Positions 39,806-49,800 of a stretch of DNA of 64,000 bases are shown piece after piece. Under the pieces are notes generated by a model. That model made no database searches, was not told where the DNA came from, and saw only the letters and a program-made list of their open reading frames with translations. Position numbers and translations under genes: made by a program. Source of the stretch: an uncultured Pseudomonadota bacterium (GTDB lineage Bacteria; Pseudomonadota; Alphaproteobacteria; UBA9219); assembly GCA_903919315.1 (NCBI GenBank), contig CAIXHP010000030.1, forward strand, positions 62,001 to 126,000. Reading direction: 5' to 3'. How positions within the stretch are numbered: the first letter of the stretch is position 1; each line of letters opens with the position of its first letter.

Positions 39806-42729
39806 TCAATTTTAAACACTTCCGTTACCTCATGCGTGCTGGCCTGAAGTTGCTTTTCCAATTGGCTGATAAGTTCTTCGCGGCGACGATCGACCTGATC
39901 CTGGCTGGTGAAGAGTTCATGGCGTTTTTGGGAACGGCGTTTTTCAAATGCAGCTTTCTTTTTCTGAAATTCCAGTTTTTCCTGCAGGCTGATGAGTTGT
40001 TTCGACTGCCGATCCGCTTCCTTGATATCGCGTTCCAGCTGTTTCAACTCAAGTTCAAGCCCTGTCTTTAAGTCATCGGCCCAGCGGTCAAGTTTGTCCA
40101 GTTCTTCGTTAAAATACGCGTGATTACTTTGCTCTGATTCCACTAGCAAATCGGCCACTTTCTTGGATTTTGCAGCCTCCAGAACATCCTTGTGCCGACA
40201 GGGGGTGCCGGTCGCTTCTTCCGATGCGGAAAGAACAAACAATTTCTCTCCAAACGCGGTGGGCAATAGCTGCCCGTTTGCGTCACAGGCGGTGAAAATC
40301 AGCGTGTCGATTTCTTCAAACGTCTTGATCGTCAGCCGGGCGAGCCAGAGCCAGCCGGATTTGCCACGCTGCTCTTCTAAAATAGCGATTTTATGAGGAT
40401 GCGAAGCCAGGCTGAAGGTCAAACACGCTTCGGACAACTCCAACACGCGCCCGCGCTTGATCACGCTTTCACCCATAAGATCGGACATACGGTACGGATA
40501 GCCGGTGACAGGCACCTTGGGATCGCCGCGTTTGTGTTTCGGCATTTGCAGCGGGTCGAGGGCTTCCTGAGGCTTGGTTTCCAAATAGTGATAGATGGGG
40601 ATACGCTGACCATCCTGCGGACGCTCGCCGCGTGCGATGAAGGCGGCATCATCGCCGAAAATCATCTTCTCGTCATTAAAACTGTAGACATCCCGATAGA
40701 TGAATTTTGTCAGTTCCCAGAAATGGTGTGTTGCGGTGTCGAGGCGCTGTTTTGTCTCGTCCATGCGGAACTTTAGTCGCCCAACGACATCCTCATCAAA
40801 ATGTTCGAACAGCATTTGTCGCGCCTGTGCGATGCGCTCTTGTATCGGCTGATCGAGTTCGGCCTGCAGTGCCGTGAAGGCGGCTTCGATTTCAGCCGGA
40901 TGACGGCAAGTTTCAAAAATATCCAGAATGCGTTTTTCAAAGTCGATGCCGGATTCAACACGCCCCAAAATTTCATCTGAGGCGCCGAAAACGCCGTCGA
41001 ACAGCTGAAACTTTTCCTTCAGCAAAGCATAAATCCGCTGATCGGCGAGATTATCTTCGTTCAAAAAGTTGATGACGACAACATCATGCTTCTGGCCATA
41101 GCGGTGGCAACGACCAATGCGTTGCTCGATGCGCTGTGGATTCCATGGCAGATCGTAATTGACGATGAGGGAGCAGAATTGAAGATTGATGCCTTCGGCG
41201 GCGGCTTCGGTGGCGATCATCACCTCACCATGATCTCGGAAGAAATCGACCAACGCCATGCGCATATCGACATTTAGTGAGCCGGAAATGCGGCCTGTAG
41301 TGCTGTTTTTCTCCAGCCAAAGGGCATAAATATCCTTCGATAACTGCTCATTATTCTGGCCATTGAACGTCACGACTTTGCCGCGATAGCCATTTTCTTC
41401 CAGAAACTCTTTCAGATAGCGCTGGGTGCGGCTTGATTCCGTGAAAACTAGAGCCTTACGTGCAGCGCCAAGCTCCTGCATACGCTTGAATCCAGAATTC
41501 AGTGCTGTCACAAGAGCTTTGGCTTTGGTCTCAACCTTGATCGAACGCGCCAATGCGATAAAGCCATCGATCTGCTCAATTTCATAGCCAAGTTTGGCAA
41601 GATCGACCGCCTGTTTGCGGAATGGGGGTGGCTGCGATGGTTCTTCTTCCTCGGCTATCTCAGCGTATTCAAGGTCTATATCCTGATCGGCCACGAACGC
41701 GCCGCGCAGATTTAGTTTTTCCTCTTTGCGCGTCTCGCGCATTTTCTCGAGGCGGTCTTTAATCGTTTTGAGCGTACCAACTATGGCGTAAGCTGATGAC
41801 GCCAATAGTTTCCGCACAATCAGAACTACCAGCTTTCTTTGTGCCCAGGGAATGGCATAGGTATCTTGTTGTAGTAGGAAATCTGACACCTCATCGTACA
41901 GATGTTGTTCCTCGACAGATAATTTAAAGGGCTGCGTGATAGCCTCACGCTTGGTGTAGCGAATATACTCTAGCACCTGCCGCCGCAACGTGCGCTGCAC
42001 GAAAGGTTTGAGGCGAGCCTTTAAATCCTCAAGATTCGGCGTCCCATTTACATAGGAGAGCTTGAACGTATCCAAGCTACCAAAAATGCGTTCGTCTATA
42101 AGTGATGCCAAGCCATAAAGTTCAAGAAGCGAATTTTGAAGCGGCGTAGCTGTCAGTAGAACTTTTCTGTGATCGGCCAGTGCCGCCTGAATATTGCGCC
42201 CCATCTTGTTATCGTGGCGATACAGATTGCGCAGTTTGTGCGCTTCATCGATGACGACGAGATTCCACGCAATATCCTTGATTTCTGCAGCATATCGGCT
42301 TGCAAACTGGAACGATACGATAACTATGCCGTCAAATTTGAATGGACTCTGTCCAGCATTCAGAATCTCAGCATAATTATCGCTTTCAAGAATGCGGCTC
42401 GAAAGATTAAACTTTTCCTGCAGCTCTATCGACCATTGGCGGCGCAGAACCGCAGGACAAATGACCAGCAGACGCCGCCGATGTTCCGCCCAATATTGGC
42501 AGAGCAAAATTCCCGCCTCGATGGTTTTACCAAGACCAACCTCGTCCGCCAAAATAACGCCCTTCGATAAAGGCGAACGCAATGCCGCCAGTGCAGCTTC
42601 GATCTGGTGGGGATTGAGGTCAACGGCAGCATCAAACAAAGATGTGGTAAGGCGATCAACAAGTGCCGACGAACGGCGAGCGGAAAGCTCATGTGAAAAA
42701 TATTTAGCGTGTTGGGCAGTCATCATCAC
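39790..42729 (-). CDS. SNF2-like DEAD/DEAH helicase
   Basis: The 979-residue protein is a Swi2/Snf2-type ATPase. Motif I is ADEVGLGKTIEAG (61-73), motif II VVIDEAHKLRN near 170, motif III LLTATPLQNSLLELYGLASL, and motif VI QRIEQRIGRCHRYGQKHDV near 535. The last 150 residues form a long coiled coil (LELELKQLERDIKEADRQSK). RapA and DISARM DrmD-like proteins share the helicase layout. It translocates on double-stranded DNA, perhaps displacing protein or assisting Res. It overlaps the HTH gene by 26 bases. Confidence 0.9.
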   Translation of the reverse strand: MMMTAQHAKYFSHELSARRSSALVDRLTTSLFDAAVDLNPHQIEAALAALRSPLSKGVILADEVGLGKTIEAGILLCQYWAEHRRRLLVICPAVLRRQWSIELQEKFNLSSRILESDNYAEILNAGQSPFKFDGIVIVSFQFASRYAAEIKDIAWNLVVIDEAHKLRNLYRHDNKMGRNIQAALADHRKVLLTATPLQNSLLELYGLASLIDERIFGSLDTFKLSYVNGTPNLEDLKARLKPFVQRTLRRQVLEYIRYTKREAITQPFKLSVEEQHLYDEVSDFLLQQDTYAIPWAQRKLVVLIVRKLLASSAYAIVGTLKTIKDRLEKMRETRKEEKLNLRGAFVADQDIDLEYAEIAEEEEPSQPPPFRKQAVDLAKLGYEIEQIDGFIALARSIKVETKAKALVTALNSGFKRMQELGAARKALVFTESSRTQRYLKEFLEENGYRGKVVTFNGQNNEQLSKDIYALWLEKNSTTGRISGSLNVDMRMALVDFFRDHGEVMIATEAAAEGINLQFCSLIVNYDLPWNPQRIEQRIGRCHRYGQKHDVVVINFLNEDNLADQRIYALLKEKFQLFDGVFGASDEILGRVESGIDFEKRILDIFETCRHPAEIEAAFTALQAELDQPIQERIAQARQMLFEHFDEDVVGRLKFRMDETKQRLDTATHHFWELTKFIYRDVYSFNDEKMIFGDDAAFIARGERPQDGQRIPIYHYLETKPQEALDPLQMPKHKRGDPKVPVTGYPYRMSDLMGESVIKRGRVLELSEACLTFSLASHPHKIAILEEQRGKSGWLWLARLTIKTFEEIDTLIFTACDANGQLLPTAFGEKLFVLSASEEATGTPCRHKDVLEAAKSKKVADLLVESEQSNHAYFNEELDKLDRWADDLKTGLELELKQLERDIKEADRQSKQLISLQEKLEFQKKKAAFEKRRSQKRHELFTSQDQVDRRREELISQLEKQLQASTHEVTEVFKIEWRLV

Positions 42730-42934
42730 TTGCGGCCACCTTTTTTATGGTATTCTTTTTTATCCAGCCCTCAATTTCTTCGCGCTTAAAGCGCCAACTT
42801 CCGCCGACTTTGAATGCCGGAATCTCTCCTTTGGACAAAAGCCCATAGATCGACCGCTCCGTAACTTTGAGGTACGAAGCGATCTCTTCAACGGTAAGAA
42901 TGTCCGGCAAATCAGGTTTGGAGCGATGATTCAT
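42704..42934 (-). CDS. Excisionase-type HTH protein at the head of the defence operon
   Basis: From the ATG at 42934 the product has 76 residues: ILTVEEIASYLKVTERSIYGLLSKGEIPAFKVGGSWRFKREEI in the middle is a MerR/excisionase-like winged helix (cited by position about 10-52). Such proteins often head operons with helicases and methyltransferases and act as regulators. An in-frame TTG at 42952 is a possible earlier start. The promoter at 42942-42970 would start transcription at or next to the ATG at 42934, so translation may be leaderless. Confidence 0.8.
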   Translation of the reverse strand: MNHRSKPDLPDILTVEEIASYLKVTERSIYGLLSKGEIPAFKVGGSWRFKREEIEGWIKKNTIKKVAASDDDCPTR

Positions 42935-42941
42935 ACCCCGT

Positions 42942-42970
42942 AAAATATTCAAAAATCTTCAAAACAGCAA
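42942..42970 (-). promoter_or_regulatory. Sigma-70-like promoter of the defence operon
   Basis: On the reverse strand TTGCTG (42970-42965) is followed after 17 bases by TATTTT (42947-42942). The expected start site lies about seven bases on, within one or two bases of the ATG at 42934. Confidence 0.55.
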
Positions 42971-42983
42971 GTTATCTTCTTGG

Positions 42984-43415
42984 TTAATCCGCATCATGCG
43001 CGGTCAAGAACATCGCTTTTTCAAGAGCCGTGAAAAACTGCTGATATGGCTGCGGATCCTCGATGGCGGTCTGATTGTACTGTGCCGAAGCGCGGACAAG
43101 CGTCTGTTTTGCCCCATGGTCGCGGACACTGACCGTCATGCGCATGGCGTAGCCGTTCAGCTTGGTTGCACTGATGGTGCCGAGCGTGGCATCCGCCTTA
43201 TCGATCACAAAGCCGAGATCTTGCAAGGTGGCGATGATCGTGCGTTGGGTTTTTGCCTTGTCCGTCGTGTCAAACGCCCGACTTTGCATGCTGCGCAGAG
43301 CGACTTGGCTTTCACTCACTGACAGCACCTGATTCCGACTGTCGGTTTGGCATGCCGTCAACAGTGAAAGAGCCAAGGCCGTGCAGGCCACTTTTTTCAT
43401 AACATCGTATGTCAT
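42984..43415 (-). CDS. Lipoprotein, unknown function (A)
   Basis: The 143-residue product has a type II signal peptide (ACTALALSLLTAC) with a good lipobox, so it is a lipid-anchored envelope protein. The mature part contains SRAFDTTDKAKTQRTIIATLQDLGFVID, also seen in the next gene in diverged form (RRFDTKDETKLLVSGSQVLQDLGFTIED), so the two are paralogues. A GAGG site precedes the ATG. It is the last gene of a three-lipoprotein operon. Confidence 0.8.
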   Translation of the reverse strand: MTYDVMKKVACTALALSLLTACQTDSRNQVLSVSESQVALRSMQSRAFDTTDKAKTQRTIIATLQDLGFVIDKADATLGTISATKLNGYAMRMTVSVRDHGAKQTLVRASAQYNQTAIEDPQPYQQFFTALEKAMFLTAHDAD

Positions 43416-43430
43416 AGCATCCTCAAATGG

Positions 43431-43961
43431 TCAGATTTCGTTGGCAGTAAGAAAAACGGACTGGCTGAGCTTGCTGAAGAACTCTTGGTAAAGGCCAGGG
43501 TCGTTCAGAGGTTCTGTCTTTGAAACCTTGCCCTGCGTATCCCAAACCACGCGCTGAAAAGTAACGCGCACAAGGGTTTCTTTGCTGCTAACTGGGCGGG
43601 TGATAAGGCTTACGCGTATCTTTTGCTTGTCATCGTAGGCCTGAGCCTGCTTGGTAAGCAGTGTCAAAAGAACAGCGCCAATCACTTGTCCAACTTCGGT
43701 GGCGTCACGATCCTTGGATCCAGCGATGACTCCCAGCTTGGTTTCGCTATCCTCAATGGTAAAACCCAAGTCCTGCAGAACTTGACTGCCGGAAACCAGC
43801 AATTTGGTTTCATCCTTCGTATCAAAACGGCGAGTTTGCATTTGCCGCTGCTGCAGACTCTCTGGACTGAGTTCCAATGCCTCCTTGGGAACACCTCCCT
43901 GGCAGGCAACAAGGGAAAGGCAAAAAACAGCGAGAATACCGATTTTCTTTAAGCGCGGCAT
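43431..43961 (-). CDS. Lipoprotein, unknown function (B), paralogue of A
   Basis: The start at 43961 is preferred to 43973 because GAGGG lies at good spacing. The 176-residue product has a lipoprotein signal (ILAVFCLSLVACQGG) and shares VLQDLGFTIEDSETKLGVI and the C-terminal YQEFFSKLSQSVFLTAN with lipoprotein A (YQQFFTALEKAMFLTAH). A hydrophobic stretch near residue 100 (VIGAVLLTLLTKQ) might contact the membrane. The role is unknown. Confidence 0.8.
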   Translation of the reverse strand: MPRLKKIGILAVFCLSLVACQGGVPKEALELSPESLQQRQMQTRRFDTKDETKLLVSGSQVLQDLGFTIEDSETKLGVIAGSKDRDATEVGQVIGAVLLTLLTKQAQAYDDKQKIRVSLITRPVSSKETLVRVTFQRVVWDTQGKVSKTEPLNDPGLYQEFFSKLSQSVFLTANEI

Positions 43962-43975
43962 GACAGCCCTCATGA

Positions 43976-44425
43976 TTAAAAGCTGGAGCTGTGATAGGCG
44001 TAATCCCGCACTTTGCCTGCTGCATCGAACTTGACGATGATGGTCAGTGTGCGCTGGGTGGTGCTTGCTGCTCCGGCTCCACTGCTGAAGCTGCCGCCAG
44101 TCGCTCCGCCCACGGGGCCGCCAATGCCGCCAAAAATTAGCCCCAGCCCGCCGGATGACGTGCTGTAAACTTTCTCGGTTGAAATTTTGTCATAAATCCA
44201 GCTTTCACGGCGTTGGTCGTCGGTGGTGACCATGTTCGGCGAACCCAGAACCTCGACAACATCCGAAGTGGACATGCCGACCTTAATCTCGCGCTGGGCG
44301 GTACCGACGCTAATGCGATCCTTGTCCGTGTTGCTGACGGCGGCTCGGTGGTCTTCGGCGGTGTAAGCGCACGCCGCCAGCTGGAGGGCAAGAAAGGAAA
44401 CGAGGGCGAGACGTTGCAAGGACAT
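43976..44425 (-). CDS. BamE/SmpA-like lipoprotein
   Basis: The 149-residue product has a lipobox (ALQLAACAY) and a BamE-like fold signature: REIKVGMSTSDVVEVLGSPN, then ESWIYDKISTEKVY. BamE is an accessory lipoprotein of the outer-membrane beta-barrel machine, but this variant has a glycine-rich insertion (GGLGLIFGGIGGPVGGATGG) and sits in an operon with two unrelated lipoproteins, so it is probably a specialised relative. Transcription runs away from the WYL gene. Confidence 0.75.
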   Translation of the reverse strand: MSLQRLALVSFLALQLAACAYTAEDHRAAVSNTDKDRISVGTAQREIKVGMSTSDVVEVLGSPNMVTTDDQRRESWIYDKISTEKVYSTSSGGLGLIFGGIGGPVGGATGGSFSSGAGAASTTQRTLTIIVKFDAAGKVRDYAYHSSSF

Positions 44426-44580
44426 GATGATCTTCTCCAGACAAAAATGAGCGGGCGGTCGCCGCGTTCCGTCTTGAATACCATTCAGATGTGTCAGATT
44501 CGGTCACACTCGTGCTTTATTCGCTTTATTTCCTCCGCACCTCCCTTAAAATGCGCCAAACAACGTCCTTCGGAGGAAAC

Positions 44581-45570
44581 ATGCGGTTTGCGAAAGCAGA
44601 GGAATTGCTGGAATTGGCTTTCGCCATGCAGGCCACCACCGAGGGCATCTCGCTTCTGGACATCGAGGATATGTTCGACGTCACGCGGCGCACTGCCATG
44701 CGCATGCGCGACGCCGTTGCCCGTGTTTTTCCGCAAATGGAAGAAAGTATCGGCGATGGACGGATCAAACGGTGGCGCATTCCCGTTGCCGTAACCAGCC
44801 GCCACCTGTCGCTTTTGCCTGACGAACTGGCCAGCCTCGATATCGCCATCAAGAAATGCTCCGACGACGGCATGCAGTTGCATGCAAAGCACCTGAAGGG
44901 CTTGGCGACAAAAGTCAAAAGCATGCAGAAAAATGGGAATTCGAGAAAGGTAGAGACCGATCTTGAAGCCCTTATCGAAGCGGAAGGGCTGGCAACGCGT
45001 CCAGGCCCGCGTCCAAAGATCGTTCTCGAACATATGAATGTTCTCCGAGAAGCCATCAAAGCCTGCCGCGTGGTGGAGCTGCAATACAGGCCGAAGGGCA
45101 AGAAAACCGCTGAACTCAAGCGTGTCTGTCCTTACGGCTTTCTCTACGGACATCGCCATTATCTTGTCGGCGGTGGGTCGGAGAAAGGCCGCGAGGATTC
45201 ATTCTACCTGTTCAGCCTTTCACAGATCGAGGGAGCATCCATAAGCTCCGAAGGCTTCCGCCGATCCAAGAGTTTTAATCTGCAGTCTTTTGCCGAGCAG
45301 TCCTTTGGCGTTTGGATGGAAAAACCGCAAGAGATCGTCTGGAAATTCACGCCCAAGGCAGCCAGCGCAGCCCGTGATTTTGTTTTTCACCCCAGCCAAA
45401 CCCTGGAAGAAAAGAAAGATGGTTCGCTCATCGTTCGTTTTAAGGCAGGCGGCCTGCTTGAAATGGCATGGCACGCCAACATGTGGGGCGATCAGCTTGA
45501 AGTCATCAAGCCAAAAGAACTGAAGGCCATGCTAAAAGGCAGACGCACCAAATGGGAAGGATTGCCGTGA
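44581..45570 (+). CDS. WYL-domain transcriptional regulator
   Basis: The start at 44581 follows GGAGGAAAC. The 329-residue protein has an N-terminal HTH (TTEGISLLDIEDMFDVTRRTAMRMR), a middle region, and a WYL domain near 155-235 (ELQYRPKGKKTAELKRVCPYGFLYGHRHYLVG, cited partly), with a C-terminal WCX-like part ending LEMAWHANMWGDQLEVIKP. WYL proteins sense nucleic acids or nucleotides and often control defence genes. The divergent lipoprotein operon begins 155 bases upstream, so it may control either direction. Confidence 0.85.
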   Translation: MRFAKAEELLELAFAMQATTEGISLLDIEDMFDVTRRTAMRMRDAVARVFPQMEESIGDGRIKRWRIPVAVTSRHLSLLPDELASLDIAIKKCSDDGMQLHAKHLKGLATKVKSMQKNGNSRKVETDLEALIEAEGLATRPGPRPKIVLEHMNVLREAIKACRVVELQYRPKGKKTAELKRVCPYGFLYGHRHYLVGGGSEKGREDSFYLFSLSQIEGASISSEGFRRSKSFNLQSFAEQSFGVWMEKPQEIVWKFTPKAASAARDFVFHPSQTLEEKKDGSLIVRFKAGGLLEMAWHANMWGDQLEVIKPKELKAMLKGRRTKWEGLP

Positions 45571-45606
45571 TGCCAGCAAGTTCACTGAATGACAGGAGGA
45601 GATGAA

Positions 45607-46305
45607 ATGTTTACGCGAAAGAACCCTGCCATAACGGAAGCCGTACCAGATATTGCGCATCCATCCGAATCCGTGCCGTCGATCCCGCGCTACTTGCAAT
45701 TGGCGAGAGCCATCCACCGCCATTTCACTTCCGAAGAAGACAAGGAAATGGCTGTCCTGAAAAAAGCGCAGGAACTTGCCGCTCTTAAAAACGAGGCAAT
45801 TATGCGCTCGGTCAACGAGGTGCTGGAATTCTGTGAAATACTCCGCAAGGCGCCGGCATTAAAGGAAGTTCTCGATCAGAAGATAAATGACATCACGCAA
45901 CGCCTTCTCAGCGACAAATGCACTTACACCGTCGAAGATGAAAACATAGCGGTGGAATATAAAGCCCCATTCTACCAAGTGGATATGCACATGCCTGAGC
46001 ATATAAGTTTGGCTAACGTCGATGACGCCTACCTTCAAATAAGTTTTAATCCGGTAAGATTTGTGGTCACCAGAAATGGCGCGGAAGATGGCTCCATGGT
46101 CACAAAGCATCTTCTGATGAAGCAATACCGGCTTGATGCAAATGGAGCCTTTTTGCATTTCACAGGAAAAGATGGAACGGCCGCAGATCCAATCGCCGAC
46201 ATCATCACCGAGCTAAGGGCAAAAATTGGCAGAGAGTTTTTTGAAAACAGCCTTATGCCTTGTCTGGAGCGAGAAGCAGCAAGCCCCCATGGCGAGGATT
46301 GTTAG
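45607..46305 (+). CDS. Hypothetical protein downstream of the WYL regulator
   Basis: The start at 45607 follows AGGAGGAGA. The 232-residue product is helical in its first 100 residues (MAVLKKAQELAALKNEAIMR, cited in part) and beta-rich thereafter. No family is recognised, and no signal or membrane segment is seen. It is 36 bases behind the WYL gene and likely co-transcribed with it. Confidence 0.65.
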   Translation: MFTRKNPAITEAVPDIAHPSESVPSIPRYLQLARAIHRHFTSEEDKEMAVLKKAQELAALKNEAIMRSVNEVLEFCEILRKAPALKEVLDQKINDITQRLLSDKCTYTVEDENIAVEYKAPFYQVDMHMPEHISLANVDDAYLQISFNPVRFVVTRNGAEDGSMVTKHLLMKQYRLDANGAFLHFTGKDGTAADPIADIITELRAKIGREFFENSLMPCLEREAASPHGEDC

Positions 46306-46359
46306 ATTGAACAGACAATCTGCCAATTGTTTCAACAGTTTTTCTACAAAGGAATTTGC

Positions 46360-46791
46360 ATGACTAACGTCCGCAAGGTCGCATTTGTTGCCTTGGCACT
46401 GATTGGGATGACTTCTTGCACAGAGCTTGAGGACAACAGCGGTAATAAAGTCATCTCTGTAGCGGTGGTTCAGCAGACCAATATCGCCCCGCAGGCTCAA
46501 CAAAAATCAGCTTCCACTATCAAGCCCAATTTCTCTTGCACCAACGGACTGCAATTCAACGCATCATTCTCGCACAATAGGCGTTTTGCCTACATCACGT
46601 TCAGCGACTCGTCCGTCCGGAATAAACTTCGCAACACCAATGTTGCCAGCGGCTTTGAGTATAGCAACGGCCAAATCGTCTATCGTGAGTACAAGGGAAA
46701 AACGACTCTAACCCATATCATGGACGGACACACCAAAACGGCAGTTTGTCACCAGTTGCCGACAGCAAGCAACAAAGCGAACCGCCCGTGA
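46360..46791 (+). CDS. MliC-like lipoprotein
   Basis: From the ATG at 46360 the product has 143 residues with a lipobox (ALALIGMTSC). The mature part has the shape of a c-type lysozyme inhibitor of the MliC family: FSCTNGLQFNASFSHNRRFAY, then SGFEYSNGQIVYREYKGKTTL and a final Cys-His. The paired cysteines are present. It may protect peptidoglycan from lysozyme; the match is moderate. It converges on the nuclease-helicase gene. Confidence 0.6.
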   Translation: MTNVRKVAFVALALIGMTSCTELEDNSGNKVISVAVVQQTNIAPQAQQKSASTIKPNFSCTNGLQFNASFSHNRRFAYITFSDSSVRNKLRNTNVASGFEYSNGQIVYREYKGKTTLTHIMDGHTKTAVCHQLPTASNKANRP

Positions 46792-46807
46792 ACCGATCAA
46801 AAAAGGA

Positions 46808-49800
46808 TCAGGCAACCGCCGCCATTAAATGTTGCGTCGCCGTGGTTGCGGCATAAGTTTTCGCCCAGCACAGCGTGTTGACCAACCGCATCTGTTCGAT
46901 GGAATTGCATGACACCTCAAGCAGGCGTGGATTGGCGTAGATCACCGCCAGGCAGCGCGCGCGGCTGATGGCAACGTTCAGCCTGTTGCGGCTGAACAGA
47001 AACTCGATGTTTCGCGGCAAGTCCTCGCCAGAGGATGTCACCATCGAGATCAGGACGACAGCTGCCTCCTGTCCCTGAAACTTGTCGACAGTCCCCACCC
47101 TAGCTCCGGCGGGCAGCGTCCGTTCCAGAAGATCGACCTGCATGTTGTATGGCGTGACCACCAGAATGTCGTCTTGGGTGATCGTGTGTTGAGCGCCGTT
47201 GTCATCAACCCATGGCATGCCGATAAGGGCGTTGTAGGTTTGCAAAAGTCTCTGGGCTTCCTCTTCCGATTTCTGGGTGCAGCCTTCGTGGCCAACATCA
47301 ATAAACCGCAGGCCAGCCGCTGCAATGGCCTCAGCATCCTCTGTTCCGGTGGGAAGAAGGCGCTGCGTTCCGTTGTCAAGTCCCGGCTGCAGGCGTCCAT
47401 CGTAAACGGCATCCGATATGAATTGGCATATCTGGGGATGCATGCGACGGGTAACGGAAAGAAATATGCCCTTATCCACCGGAACGGTGGATGCATCGCC
47501 CAGCAGATATTCCAAAGCCGAAAGGCCGGAAGAACCAGGATGTGTGCCCTGAATAGGCTGAGAAAGCTGCATCTGATCGCCGACCAGAATGATGTTCTTG
47601 GCGCTGCACCCCATGGCGACAATATTGGCCAGACTGACTTGCCCCGCTTCATCGATAAACAGGAAGTCTAGTGTCTGATCAAACTCTGGCCTCGCAAAAA
47701 GCCACGCCGTGCCGGCGACAAGCTGATAGCCGCCATTGCTGGCTTCCTTGGCGTCGGTGGTGTCCTTGATCATTCCAGCGCCGTCCAGAAACTGATCCTG
47801 ATTGGAGGACTTCTTAATGCCATTGAACCTTAAGCCACGCTTCTGCGCCTGTTTTTCGATGGCAAACAAAAGATTGTTTATGGCCTTGTGCGAGTTTGAA
47901 GCAATGCCGATGCGCTTGCCACGAGCCAGAAGCTCGGCCACGGCATGCGACGATGTGTAAGTCTTGCCGGTGCCTGGCGGGCCTTGAACCAAAAGATGAG
48001 AATGATCGAGGCGACATAACGCATCGACAGCGCCCTCAAGAAGATCGGTCTGCGGTGGGATAATTGGGGATTCCAATGTCAGGCCAGTCAAACGCGGCGT
48101 TTCCTTGCGAAGAATGCTTGTTATTCCGGCATAGTGGTCTTGACGGCCAGCGGCGACCGCTTCGGCATAACGATAAACGGCGTCCCGCAATATCTGGTCA
48201 CCAATCGGGCCGCTTGGCACAAGAGAAAACACATCGGGCAGCGGCGTGCGTGACGGTCCGAGCTTCAAGGAAATACGCCGCGCCTTGTCATCAAGCGACA
48301 CAATCTCTCCGGCTGGCTCCAGCGTGCCAGAACGAAGTGGCGTGTCACCCGCCCGCATTTTGAAGTCCTGCGGTGGGAACGTGTAGGTGAAAACTTTTGA
48401 TTTCTTGTCCGCATAAGGTGGATGCGTGGGATCGGGGACAAGCTTTCCAATGCTTTCAGCATCCTCGACCAGTTCGTCGTCGCTCATGTCCTGACGACTG
48501 AACATGGCCCAATACTGGGGCTTTGCCTCGCGGCGGTGGAATTCCAGCAACTGGCCGACAAGCTCACGCCAAGGCCGCTCCTCATCCGATACGCCATTGC
48601 ACAGCCTGCCGATCAGCGCCGATGTCCGCATTTCTGCCTCACGGCGGGCGTTTTCCTTTTCTGGGGTGGTTTCTGCGCCTGTGCTGGGCGAAAACCACGA
48701 AACGCCCTCGGCAGGACGCATGGACAACAGCCAGTCGCGGCACATGAGCGTCGAACGGCAGTCAAACTCGTTGTAATCCGATATTTCCTTAAGGATCGAA
48801 GCGTCCCGCAGAACTCGCCATTTTTCGTACATGGCGATGCTGTCGCCAGCGTTGGTGACCTCGCCAGCACGCTTTTCCGCGTAGAAATGCTCCATGTTCT
48901 TGATGGAATAGCGCGGCTCGGAAACGCGGATGGCTTCGCGCACAACCTTGTAAAGATCAACCAGCTTTCGTCCCCGAAGCAGCTGGTCAACCTCGGCTTC
49001 GCGCGTGCCGTAAATCATCGCCAGTGTTTTGAGCGCAGTCTCTTCGTAGGATGCGTAATGATAAACATACGCGTTGGGATACACCGCCAGCCGAGCCATG
49101 ATGAAATCAACGGAATCCTCAAAGGCTTTCTTCTCGGCCTCACGGTCATGCGCCCAGAATGCCTTGAACTCCGGCGTGCCGTTATCGGCCACAAACACAA
49201 AACCGAAGAGATATTCCAGCTTCCGTTCGTTGTCATAGAGAGGATAGCCCTCCATATCGAAGAACAAATCACCGGCATCAGACGGTGGCAACCGCGCAAA
49301 ACCCTTGCTGGCAGCCAAAGGCAGTAGATCGATGTGGTTCTGGCCGTCCTCACGCTTGGCCAACTGAAGGCGCGCCTGTTGCTGCAACCGTGAGAGAATT
49401 TCACCCGTCATCTTGGGGATCGCTTGTCCTTGGGGCATTTGAGCGAGATCCCGCATGCTGTTTACACCGGCGGCGCGCAATTTCTTGATCTGGCCGCTCG
49501 TAATGTTAGCGACAAGGCTCAAATGCTCAGTTCTTTCCCATTCAGCCTCGCAGCGATCGCTCCAGCGGCAATGCTCGCACTGTTGGCACGGTTCTCCCGC
49601 CGACGGTGGTGGTGGACTGGCCATAAATGCCTCGAAACGACGGGCGGCCAATGTCTGGTAGTGCCGAAAGTCCTCAACGTGCAGGGAAACAGTCTTCTTG
49701 TTGCCAAGGACGATATGCAATTCACGCGGTGGAACGCCTTGCTCGGCCTCCAGCATATCGCAATACACGCAGAGCTGAATGACGTATCCCGACTTGGCAG

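Noticed and set aside
32539-42970. Defence operon considered as DISARM or BREX
   Set aside because: There is a SNF2-like helicase and a methyltransferase, but no DrmA, DrmB, PglZ, BrxC or Lon-like gene; Mod and Res are plainly type III.
48422-49327. 301-codon forward frame opposite the nuclease-helicase gene
   Set aside because: Antisense to a gene with multiple recognisable motifs; no ribosome site.
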